Notes under the pieces: generated by a model
The model's database searches: none
The model's input: the letters and a program-made list of their open reading frames with translations, nothing else
Told to the model about the DNA's origin: nothing
In this document: positions 1 through 6,077 of the stretch, piece after piece
Numbering within the stretch: position 1 is the stretch's first letter
Layout of the letters: the number at the start of each line of letters is the position of its first letter
Translations under genes and position numbers: made by a program
Origin: QQUD01 sp039029915
Lineage (GTDB): Bacteria; Chloroflexota; Anaerolineae; Promineifilales; Promineifilaceae
Length of the DNA: 17,164 nt
Assembly (NCBI GenBank): GCA_039029915.1
Contig: JBCCFD010000126.1
Coordinates: 1-17,164 of the forward strand
Direction: 5' to 3'

Positions 1-169
1 CGATGTTGCCGCTGGTTTAGATGAACTTGCTGCGAACTTAGATGAAATCTTTGCTGGTGCTCCTGCTCCTGCCCCAGAAGCTGAAGAAGAAATGGAAGAG
101 GAAATGGAAGAAGAAGCAAAGATTTCATCTAAGTTCGCAGCAAGTTCATCTAAACCAGCGGCAACATCG
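1..169. repeat. Perfect inverted repeat (fold-back) at the left edge
   Basis: Bases 1-55 are the exact reverse complement of 115-169, leaving a 59-base centre (56-114). The right arm is the 3' part of the minus-strand binding-protein gene. The left arm read on the + strand from base 2 gives the same peptide (DVAAGLDELAANLDEIFA) and runs on in frame into GAPAPAPEAEEEMEEEMEEE, which resembles the acidic linker in the N-terminal part of the same protein. So the + strand of 2-114 looks like the true continuation of the gene, folded back on itself. The arm reaches the window edge and may be longer. A chimeric assembly end is the likeliest reading; a real inverted duplication is possible. Confidence 0.93.
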
Positions 170-1608
170 AAGTCAGGGTTGTTGTTAAGCTGTTCATCGA
201 ATGCAGCTAATGCATCGCGAGCAACGAGTTCATTTGGATACCCTTCTTCATGATTTGGATTGTCTGGGAAGCTCATGCTTGCTGTAACAACATCCCATGT
301 GATGTCTTTGTCAGCGAATGCGCCAGCGTCTAAGGTGTCGAAATATTGTGATTGCAAGCTCAAGCGGGCTGGCAAACCACCATAAAGTTGGGTTAATGGG
401 TCAGCAGCTTCACCGATGAGCCATGAAAGTACTTCAAATGCTTCATCTGGATGGTCTGAACCTTCTAAAATAGCGAAAGTGTCAGCATGCATTTTTGCAG
501 TAATGGTGCCGTCAGGAGCAGCAGGCATCACAGCGATGTCCCAGTCTGCTTCCAAACCACCGGTGCAGCAAGTTGCGTACCAGAGATGGACATGATCCAT
601 AGCTAGGTTACCAGACTCGAACCAGTTACCACCGCCGAGAATGTCAGAGCCACCGTATACGCCGTTTGGCATAAACGGTTGGTCACCCCACATCGCGTCT
701 TGATACCATTCTGCGGCAGGGACCCAGTGAGCTGGCACTTGTGCACCACCAGCCCCATCGTGGAATGAGTCAGCCCCAAAGAGCGCTAAGCGACCACGAA
801 TGTCCGCCCACTGCACGCCATAACCAAATTGAACGATGCTTTCGGCATCGAAACCGTCCATTGTGGCGTCGTTACCGTTGGCATCTACGGTCAAAATACG
901 ACCTAATTCTGCAACGGTGTTCATGTCCCAAGGTACTTCTTCACCGTCCAAAACGTATGGAACGCCGTACTCTTGTGGTGGGTATTCCAAGCCAGCTTCA
1001 TCAAACAGTTCTTTGTTGAAGTAGATGAATGACGGGAAAATACCAAACGGCAAACCAATTTGACCCTGGTTTTCAAGTTCATAGAACTCGACAAGCGCTT
1101 CATCAAAATCGCTGAGGTCGTAGTTATTAGCATCGATCAATGGCTGCAGGTCAAGCAAGGCATCGGTGAATGCAGCGCGTCCAGCAACACCAACGGGACC
1201 GATGATGTCTGGTGAGTTACCAGCAGCAATTTGGGTGTTAAGGATGTCGGTTGCTTGGGCGTTGTCTACGAACTCAACAATCAATTCGATGTTGTCTTGT
1301 GACGCATTGAATTCTGCAACCAGTTCTTCTTGAACTGGGATTTGGTCTTCATTTGAACCTGTTCCCAAACCAACGAACCAACGGATTTCAACTGGTCCGT
1401 CGTCCATTGCTTCCTCTTCCATATCTTCTTCCATTTCCTCTTCCATATCTTCTTCCATTTCTTCATCGGTATCTGATGAAGAATCGGCTGATTCAGAAGA
1501 GGTGTCAGCTGGTTCAGCGGTATCACCGCCGTCGTTACCACAGGCAACGAGGACAATACCGGCAAACAAAGCCAACAAGATGAATAAGTAAAAACGTGAT
1601 TTAAACAT
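1..1608 (-). CDS. Carbohydrate ABC transporter substrate-binding lipoprotein (3' end missing)
   Basis: Extracellular solute-binding protein (SBP family 1 type) expected to capture a sugar or oligosaccharide at the membrane surface and pass it to ABC permeases not present here. ATG at 1608 follows a GGAGAG ribosome site. Residues 1-22 form a lipoprotein signal ending in lipobox LVAC with Cys23. Residues about 26-70 are a Ser/Thr/Asp linker followed by a Glu/Met-rich stretch, then the mature domain begins near VEIRWFVGLGTG. Family-typical segments follow: AAGNSPDIIGPVG, LPFGIFPSFIYFNKELFDEAG and DTFAILEGSDHPDEAFEVLSWL. The frame is open from 1608 to base 1 with no stop. Only residues 1-498 (1608-115) look authentic; beyond that the frame enters the fold-back and reads antisense. 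The true C-terminus is probably the acidic peptide readable on the + strand at 56-114. Family call is firm; the substrate is inferred from neighbours. Confidence 0.88.
   Translation of the reverse strand, partial: MFKSRFYLFILLALFAGIVLVACGNDGGDTAEPADTSSESADSSSDTDEEMEEDMEEEMEEDMEEEAMDDGPVEIRWFVGLGTGSNEDQIPVQEELVAEFNASQDNIELIVEFVDNAQATDILNTQIAAGNSPDIIGPVGVAGRAAFTDALLDLQPLIDANNYDLSDFDEALVEFYELENQGQIGLPFGIFPSFIYFNKELFDEAGLEYPPQEYGVPYVLDGEEVPWDMNTVAELGRILTVDANGNDATMDGFDAESIVQFGYGVQWADIRGRLALFGADSFHDGAGGAQVPAHWVPAAEWYQDAMWGDQPFMPNGVYGGSDILGGGNWFESGNLAMDHVHLWYATCCTGGLEADWDIAVMPAAPDGTITAKMHADTFAILEGSDHPDEAFEVLSWLIGEAADPLTQLYGGLPARLSLQSQYFDTLDAGAFADKDITWDVVTASMSFPDNPNHEEGYPNELVARDALAAFDEQLNNNPDFDVAAGLDELAANLDEIFASSSISSSISSSASGAGAGAPAKISSKFAASSSKPAATS
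1411..1458 (-). repeat. Two tandem 24-base units encoding the acidic lipoprotein linker
   Basis: 1411-1434 and 1435-1458 are identical 24-base units. On the minus strand each encodes eight residues of the pattern MEEDMEEE, giving a flexible, strongly acidic spacer between the lipid anchor and the binding domain. The same type of Glu/Met coding sequence occurs at 79-114, in the centre of the edge fold-back. Slippage or mis-joining between such copies could have helped create that fold-back. Confidence 0.85.
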
Positions 1609-1659
1609 TTTTCTCTCCAATTTCTGCCAATTTACCTACTCAACGTTAAAAGTTTGAAA

Positions 1660-1891
1660 ATTGGCGTTTTACTCAAATCATCAGAATCTGAAACCAGAAG
1701 ATGATTTCGGATGACTTGAATTTCTTATATAATGGAGAGGGTTCTCTCTTAATATTTTGCATGAGTTCTTTTATGAGCAAGTGTGGGGTATGCGTGATTT
1801 GGACGGTCGACGCTTTGAGAGAACCCTCTTTTTGTTAAAACACTTTGCTGGAAAAAACTAAAAGAAGCCATATAAAAACTATTGGCGTTTT
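1660..1891. repeat. Two direct copies of ATTGGCGTTTT between the ROK and binding-protein genes
   Basis: ATTGGCGTTTT occurs at 1660-1670 and 1881-1891 in the 321-base gap upstream of the binding-protein gene. The first copy lies inside an imperfect dyad (TTTGA at 1653-1657, TCAAA at 1673-1677). The copies carry GCGTTTT, a half-site resembling the LacI-type operators elsewhere in the window. They may be operator halves for the transporter gene, but no clear promoter was identified next to them, so this is tentative. Confidence 0.3.
1736..1833 (+). ncRNA. Candidate small RNA closed by a 13-bp terminal stem
   Basis: This non-coding gap contains a perfect 13-base inverted repeat (AGAGGGTTCTCTC at 1736-1748, GAGAGAACCCTCT at 1817-1829), with the right arm running into TTTTT (1829-1833). 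A consensus TATAAT at 1728-1733 sits just upstream on the + strand. An RNA starting near 1738 would therefore be about 95 bases, with paired ends and a U-tract like an intrinsic terminator. Inside, TTGC (1757-1760) can pair with GCAA (1777-1780), and GCGT (1792-1795) with ACGC (1809-1812). I recognise no known family: no SRP RNA signature, tRNA shape or tmRNA signature. The -35 box is poor. The alternative is a widely spaced operator pair in DNA. Confidence 0.35.
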
Positions 1892-1929
1892 TTCTAATTT
1901 CCACCTCCTATCTCCTCGAATTTCCGTAT

Positions 1930-3054
1930 TTATTGGATACCCAGCTCATTTTTTAGTATTAAGGCTGAACATCCTAACAAAACAATTTCGTTTCCCAATG
2001 ATGAAAATTCAACAGTGGTTTCATCAGCCATCGTTGAGATCGTATATTGTCTAGCTGTTTTGCAGATGTTTTCTAGGAGGCTCTCACCAATCTGTGAAAC
2101 CCTGCCAGAAATAATGATGTGATGAATATTGAAGGCCGCAATTAAATTAGCGACTGCAATCCCTAAGTAGTGTCCAACTTTGTCTAAAAGCTCTTTAATC
2201 TCTTTTGAATTGTGCTCAACAATTTCAGACCAGGTGGCTTCAAATCCAAGAACTTTTTGTGCTTTTTTTATGAGCGACCTTGTACTGGCCATTGCTTCTA
2301 GCGTGCTTAAATTGCCGGCTATATTCTCAACAACGACTTGACCGATTTCACCGGCACCATATCCGTCGCCAAGGACGAGGGAACCGTCAAGGACTATGCC
2401 GGAACCAATTCCTTGGCCAACTTTGATCAAAATAACGTTTTTACTGTCTCTAGCCCGACCAAACACAAACTCAGCCAGTGCGGCAACCTGCGAGTCATTG
2501 CCTAAGTGAATAGGGAGTTGATATCGCTCTTCTAAAAGCTGGCGCAATGGCAGTTGTGTCCAATCCAAGTTGACTGAACGCCGAACGATGCCTAATTCGG
2601 GATTTATTAAACCGGGGGTACCGATACCAATACCAAGAATTGGGCGCTGTGAAATGCTTACGAGTTCATCGATCAATTTATAGACTTGCTGTACAGCATC
2701 ATTGCCCGTGATATTTTCTGCCGGTATTGTTCTGGATTCTTGTATTTTGCCTCGCAAATTAAGAATAGCTCCCCTGAACTCCTGATTGCCAATGTCAACA
2801 CATATGAGGTTACGCGCATTAGAGTCAACGTCTAGGAGCGTTGGGGGCTTCCCACCTTCTGATGGCCCCACCCCTACCTCAACCACAATGCCTGATTCAA
2901 TTAAATCATTTACTTGAGATGAAACAGTTGGGCGCGTTAGCAAAGTTGAACGAGCGACAGCCGCTCTGCTAATAGGTGCAGAGTGATAGATTGTCTTCAA
3001 AATCAGTTGATTATTATGATTTTTTGTTTGAAATCTTGTCGCTTTCACACTCAT
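1930..3054 (-). CDS. ROK-family (NagC/XylR-like) transcriptional regulator
   Basis: 374 residues. The N-terminal winged helix-turn-helix lies at about 14-75 (ISRAAVARSTLLTRPTVSSQVNDLIESGIV, then the wing EGGKPP). A sugar-kinase-like ROK domain fills 82-374: CVDIG (85-89) is the phosphate-loop position, GIGIGTPGLI (141-150) follows, and GNDS (185-188) retains the aspartate that is catalytic in ROK kinases. Such regulators bind a sugar or sugar phosphate and release DNA. The usual zinc motif (His followed by a CxCGxxGCxE cluster) is missing: here GAGEIGQVVVENIAGNLSTLEAMAS-like sequence at 234-256 has no cysteine and no histidine. The start at 3054 has no good ribosome site but places the helix-turn-helix at the usual distance. 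It is upstream of, and in line with, the binding-protein gene, so it may control the transporter. Confidence 0.93.
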   Translation of the reverse strand: MSVKATRFQTKNHNNQLILKTIYHSAPISRAAVARSTLLTRPTVSSQVNDLIESGIVVEVGVGPSEGGKPPTLLDVDSNARNLICVDIGNQEFRGAILNLRGKIQESRTIPAENITGNDAVQQVYKLIDELVSISQRPILGIGIGTPGLINPELGIVRRSVNLDWTQLPLRQLLEERYQLPIHLGNDSQVAALAEFVFGRARDSKNVILIKVGQGIGSGIVLDGSLVLGDGYGAGEIGQVVVENIAGNLSTLEAMASTRSLIKKAQKVLGFEATWSEIVEHNSKEIKELLDKVGHYLGIAVANLIAAFNIHHIIISGRVSQIGESLLENICKTARQYTISTMADETTVEFSSLGNEIVLLGCSALILKNELGIQ

Positions 3055-3070
3055 TATAATAATTTTCAGC

Positions 3071-3091
3071 TAAGTTAGTTAAGTTAACTTA
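3071..3091. promoter_or_regulatory. Palindromic operator candidate upstream of the ROK gene
   Basis: TAAGTTAACTTA (3080-3091) is a perfect 12-base palindrome, and TAAGTTA is also present as a direct repeat at 3071-3077. The site lies 17-37 bases before the ROK start codon. ROK repressors of the XylR type use AT-rich dyads built from TTAGTT-like halves, so autoregulation is plausible. Confidence 0.45.
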
Positions 3092-3134
3092 CAAAGAAAT
3101 TCTATCTACCTGACTGTTTTTGTCAAATTTCTCG

Positions 3135-4142
3135 CTAACGATGCCAGCTTGTTGATTCACGGACGATCATTCTTGCTTCAAACGGCCGTATTTCAAACGG
3201 CTCATTCTTCATCAAATTTAAGATGGCATGCGCAGCTGCCCTACCGAGTTGGCCAGCAGGTTGCCGCATCGTTGTAAGCGGCGGAATCGTATAAGCAGAC
3301 ATCGACTGGTCATCAAACCCGATAAGAGAGATATCATCTGGTACACGTATTCCTCGTCGGAATAAGGCCAGTTTTGCACCATAGGCCATTTGGTCATTAC
3401 CGCAGAAAATTGCCGTAAACATATTGGCTCGTGTCAGCAACATTTCAACAGCCATCAACCCAGACTGTTCGTGGAAATGACCTTCAATAATCAGGTTTTC
3501 ATCAACGACGATCCCGGACTCCTCAAGGGCATGCTTGTAACCATTACACCGCTCAATAGCGTCAATTTGGCTCAGCTTACCCGTGATATGCGCAATATGC
3601 CGATGCCCCAAATCAATCAGATACTTGGTGGCTTTGTACGCCCCAGAAAAATTGTCAATATAGACACATTGATTGGCAAGGCCAGGTACATGTCGACCCG
3701 CAATAATGAGCGGTAGCGTCTGGTTGATTCGAATGAGTTCTTGTTCTGGAATGGATCCCCCAATCAAGATAAGCCCATCGACCTGGCGGTCGAGCAGTGT
3801 ATTTAATGCCTGCATCCCCTTTGCCACCTGCCAATGGCCGTCAGCAATAATGGCTGAGTAGCTTGTATCCCGAAGCTCTTGAAGAATGTGGTGCAAAAGC
3901 TCATCGTAATACATTGACCGGATCTCTTGCGTCAAAATCCCAATGGTCATTGATTGCCCACTTGCTAAGCTTTGGGCAAAAACATTTGGCCGATACCCCA
4001 AATCCTTTACCGCTTTAAGAACGGCCGTCTTTTTTGCTTCAGCGACAGCAACACGGCCGTTTAGCACTCGCGATACCGTACTGATGGAGACGTCAGCTTT
4101 TTGAGCAATATCTTGAATGGTTACTTTTTTAACAATTGACAT
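3135..4142 (-). CDS. LacI-family transcriptional regulator (copy 1)
   Basis: 335 residues, normal LacI length. The helix-turn-helix occupies about 8-27 (VTIQDIAQKADVSISTVSRV), followed by the hinge helix with AQSLAS at 56-61, including the leucine that intercalates in the operator minor groove. The periplasmic-binding-protein-like effector domain covers about 63-335 (MTIGILTQEI, VDGLILIGGS, FCGNDQMAYGAKLALF, DDISLIGFDD). ATG at 4142 follows AAAGG eight bases upstream. The gene is divergent from the GH16-sulfotransferase-GH3 operon, and its own promoter contains an operator, so it likely represses itself and the glucan operon until a glucan-derived sugar binds. It is a clear paralogue of the regulator at 16248. 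The effector is unknown. Confidence 0.96.
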   Translation of the reverse strand: MSIVKKVTIQDIAQKADVSISTVSRVLNGRVAVAEAKKTAVLKAVKDLGYRPNVFAQSLASGQSMTIGILTQEIRSMYYDELLHHILQELRDTSYSAIIADGHWQVAKGMQALNTLLDRQVDGLILIGGSIPEQELIRINQTLPLIIAGRHVPGLANQCVYIDNFSGAYKATKYLIDLGHRHIAHITGKLSQIDAIERCNGYKHALEESGIVVDENLIIEGHFHEQSGLMAVEMLLTRANMFTAIFCGNDQMAYGAKLALFRRGIRVPDDISLIGFDDQSMSAYTIPPLTTMRQPAGQLGRAAAHAILNLMKNEPFEIRPFEARMIVRESTSWHR

Positions 4143-4143
4143 G

Positions 4144-4157
4144 TGAAAGCCTTTCCA
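4144..4157. promoter_or_regulatory. LacI-type operator candidate overlapping the lacI ribosome site
   Basis: TGAAAGCCTTTCCA (minus strand TGGAAAGGCTTTCA) resembles the LacI/CcpA pattern TGnAAnCGnTnnCA and lies immediately before the ATG at 4142, over the AAAGG ribosome site. It is weaker than the site at 4208 because the central CG is CC/GG. Confidence 0.4.
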
Positions 4158-4198
4158 ATTCTCTATCCCACAATCCGCTTTTTAGGCGGGTTAGAATC

Positions 4199-4226
4199 AT
4201 TATATTATGAAAACGCTTTCAGTCAA
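4199..4226 (-). promoter_or_regulatory. lacI promoter with a palindromic operator in its spacer
   Basis: Read on the minus strand: -35 TTGACT (4226-4221), a 16-base spacer, then a consensus -10 TATAAT (4204-4199). The spacer contains most of the operator TGAAAACGCTTTCA (4208-4221), which matches the LacI/CcpA pattern TGnAAnCGnTnnCA. Binding there would block RNA polymerase directly, implying autoregulation of copy 1 and possible control of the divergent operon. Confidence 0.7.
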
Positions 4227-4276
4227 GGGCATCACCAAACTCCTTTTTGTGAAATTTTTTACGATTTGCTGGCTAT

Positions 4277-4317
4277 TTGACAAAAATTTAGACAAAATGT
4301 CTACAAAAAACTATACA
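4277..4317 (+). promoter_or_regulatory. Probable promoter of the GH16-sulfotransferase-GH3 operon, with an embedded dyad
   Basis: Two overlapping + strand options exist. Option one is -35 TTGACA (4277-4282) with -10 TCTACA (4300-4305), spacer 17. Option two is -35 TAGACA (4289-4294) with -10 TATACA (4312-4317), spacer 17. The region also contains a perfect dyad, TAGACA-AAA-TGTCTA (4289-4303), unlike the LacI-type sites, so a different regulator could bind here. Confidence 0.5.
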
Positions 4318-4354
4318 AAATGAACAAAACCGTGGTTTTTCAGGGAAATTGTTT

Positions 4355-4368
4355 TGAAACCGCTTTCT
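4355..4368. promoter_or_regulatory. LacI-type operator candidate just before the first GH16 gene
   Basis: TGAAACCGCTTTCT differs by two bases from the operator at 4208-4221. It ends 15 bases before the ATG at 4384 and lies downstream of the predicted promoter, where a bound LacI protein would act as a roadblock. The good match to an operator supports treating these bases as non-coding and starting the gene at 4384. Confidence 0.6.
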
Positions 4369-4383
4369 TGCTACACTTCAAGC

Positions 4384-5271
4384 ATGAAAATTTCAGTCAA
4401 ATACGTCATCATTCTTTTTACATTTTTTTTGCTTGGCTGTTCAGCAGAAGAAACGGCCGTTCTGCCGCCTACTTCAACCCCAACTCCCGTACCCACGGCC
4501 ACCCCACCCCCAACACCTACCCCAGAATGGTACCGGGAAGGGTGGGACTTAGTATGGCAAGATGAGTTTGATGGACCGGATATTGATTTGGAAAAATGGT
4601 CTCATGAAGTTAACGGGCGCGGCGGTGGTAATAACGAGCTACAGTACTACACTGATTTTCCTGAAAACTCATTTATTGAAGATGGCAACCTTGTCATTGA
4701 GGCACGCGAGGAGCGTTATATTGGGCGTAGCTACACTTCTGCTCGGATGCGCACATTGGGAAAAGGTGACTGGCAATACGGCCGTTTTGAAGCCCGCATC
4801 AAGCTCCCCACCGGTCAAGGTTTATGGCCCGCCTTTTGGATGCTTCCCAGCGAATGGCGGTATGGGGGTTGGCCCAGCAGTGGTGAAATTGACATTATGG
4901 AACTAGTCGGACATGAACCAGATACCGTACATGGTACCATTCACTTTGGCGGTTTAGGCAACCACCTCTACACTGGAAAGCCCTTCTCTCTGGATGCAGG
5001 TATTTTTAATGATGATTTTTACATCTTTGCCGTCGAGTGGGAAGAGCGTGAAATGCGTTGGTACATTGATGACGAACATTATTTAACCCAAAACAGCTGG
5101 TCAACTCGGAACGCAGATTATCCCGCCCCCTTCGACCAACCGTTTCATATCATCCTTAATGTGGCAGTTGGGGGTAACTGGCCAGGTTCGCCAGACGAAA
5201 CAACCGTTTTTCCGCAGCGTATGGAAGTTGACTATGTACGTGTCTATCAAAGACCTTCAGACGAGCAGTAG
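4384..5271 (+). CDS. GH16 endo-beta-1,3(4)-glucanase lipoprotein (laminarinase type)
   Basis: 295 residues from the ATG at 4384. Residues 1-18 are a lipoprotein signal with lipobox LLGC (Cys19), then a Pro/Thr-rich linker (about 25-47), so the enzyme is probably tethered outside the cell. The GH16 domain spans about 50-290. The catalytic signature GEIDIMEL gives nucleophile Glu168, Asp170 and acid/base Glu173. Other family marks are LVWQDEFDG, NNELQYYTD, GRFEARIKLPTGQGLWPAFWML and the C-terminal MEVDYVRVYQ. This signature is typical of laminarinases and lichenases, which cut internal beta-1,3 or mixed beta-1,3/1,4 glucan bonds. A TTG at 4354 with GGGA upstream would add ten residues but overlaps an operator and spoils the signal peptide. 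The 4384 start itself lacks a strong ribosome site. It is the first gene of the + strand operon. Confidence 0.94.
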   Translation: MKISVKYVIILFTFFLLGCSAEETAVLPPTSTPTPVPTATPPPTPTPEWYREGWDLVWQDEFDGPDIDLEKWSHEVNGRGGGNNELQYYTDFPENSFIEDGNLVIEAREERYIGRSYTSARMRTLGKGDWQYGRFEARIKLPTGQGLWPAFWMLPSEWRYGGWPSSGEIDIMELVGHEPDTVHGTIHFGGLGNHLYTGKPFSLDAGIFNDDFYIFAVEWEEREMRWYIDDEHYLTQNSWSTRNADYPAPFDQPFHIILNVAVGGNWPGSPDETTVFPQRMEVDYVRVYQRPSDEQ

Positions 5272-5330
5272 TCAGAAAACAGTTAGTTTATAGCGCCTAC
5301 TTCCTGCTCTGTACCACAGATAGGCACGTT

Positions 5331-6077
5331 ATGACCGATATACAAAAATCAATTATTGTCTGCGCTGTTCAACGTAGCGGCAGTTCACTGCTTTGTGAAG
5401 CATTAAAAAACACGGGGCTGGCCGGTGTGCCGGAAGAATACTTTTTGTGTGATGAAAACGGACCAGTATGGGAAACAGGCTGGTGGGCCAAGCAACATGG
5501 GGTGACCAATCGACATGAGCATATTGAATTAGTCAAAGAAAAAGGAACCACATCCAATGGGGTCTTTGCCACCAAGTTGATGTGGAACTACTTTCAAATA
5601 GTGATCGACGGTCTTAGAAAACTCCCCGAATATTCTCACTTACCTTCCTTTCAATTGCTAAGTACGATATTTCCCAATTTTCATTTTGTCTGGATCGTTC
5701 GTCAAGATAAAGCAAAACAAGCAGTCTCATGGTCAATTGCCGCTCAAACGGGTCATTACGGGCAGCCAGACCCACCTCCGCAAACATCAACCCAATATGA
5801 TTTTGAACAAATTGATAATCTACATCAGTTAATCTTAGAGGGTGAAGCGGGTTGGCACCAGTTCTTCAGCGCACAAAACGTTACTCCCCACCAAGTCACC
5901 TATGAATCATTGATCGAATCTTACGAGGAAACAGCCAAGAATATATTAAAATTTGCAGACATTGATTACCCCACCACCCTTACCTTTGGTAAAAGAGAAC
6001 TTAAGAAGCAAGGGACCAGCATCAATCAAGCGTGGGCGAATCTGTATCGCCAGCACAAGCAGGAGCAGGATCTATGA
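5331..6077 (+). CDS. Stf0-like sulfotransferase
   Basis: 248 residues, close to the mycobacterial Stf0 trehalose 2-sulfotransferase length. The PAPS 5'-phosphosulfate loop is seen in CAVQRSGSSLLCEALKNTG (11-29). AGVPEEYF (31-38) is characteristic of the Stf0 group, and VRQDKAKQAVSWS (123-135) provides the 3'-phosphate-binding Arg and Ser region. No signal peptide, so it should act in the cytoplasm, moving sulfate from PAPS to a hydroxyl, possibly on a sugar. It lies 59 bases after the GH16 gene, and its stop overlaps the GH3 start (ATGA), so it is translationally coupled to the beta-glucosidase. Family call is good; the acceptor is unknown. Finding it inside a glucan-degradation operon is unusual. 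Confidence 0.85.
   Translation: MTDIQKSIIVCAVQRSGSSLLCEALKNTGLAGVPEEYFLCDENGPVWETGWWAKQHGVTNRHEHIELVKEKGTTSNGVFATKLMWNYFQIVIDGLRKLPEYSHLPSFQLLSTIFPNFHFVWIVRQDKAKQAVSWSIAAQTGHYGQPDPPPQTSTQYDFEQIDNLHQLILEGEAGWHQFFSAQNVTPHQVTYESLIESYEETAKNILKFADIDYPTTLTFGKRELKKQGTSINQAWANLYRQHKQEQDL

Noticed and set aside
2..250. Plus-strand open frame starting in the edge fold-back
   Set aside because: Only the part up to about 114 matches the transporter protein; beyond it the frame reads antisense to the real minus-strand gene, so it is not a separate gene.
1736..1829. tRNA or SRP RNA in the gap after the ROK gene
   Set aside because: There is no cloverleaf, CCA-adjacent acceptor stem, T-loop sequence or SRP apical-loop signature.
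4354..4383. TTG start extending the first GH16 protein by ten residues
   Set aside because: These bases hold a LacI-type operator, and the ATG at 4384 begins a clean lipoprotein signal with its basic residue and lipobox at the usual spacing.
6032..6073. Longer start for the GH3 gene
   Set aside because: It would overlap the sulfotransferase by 46 bases in another frame. The ATG at 6074 has GGAG upstream and forms the usual ATGA overlap.
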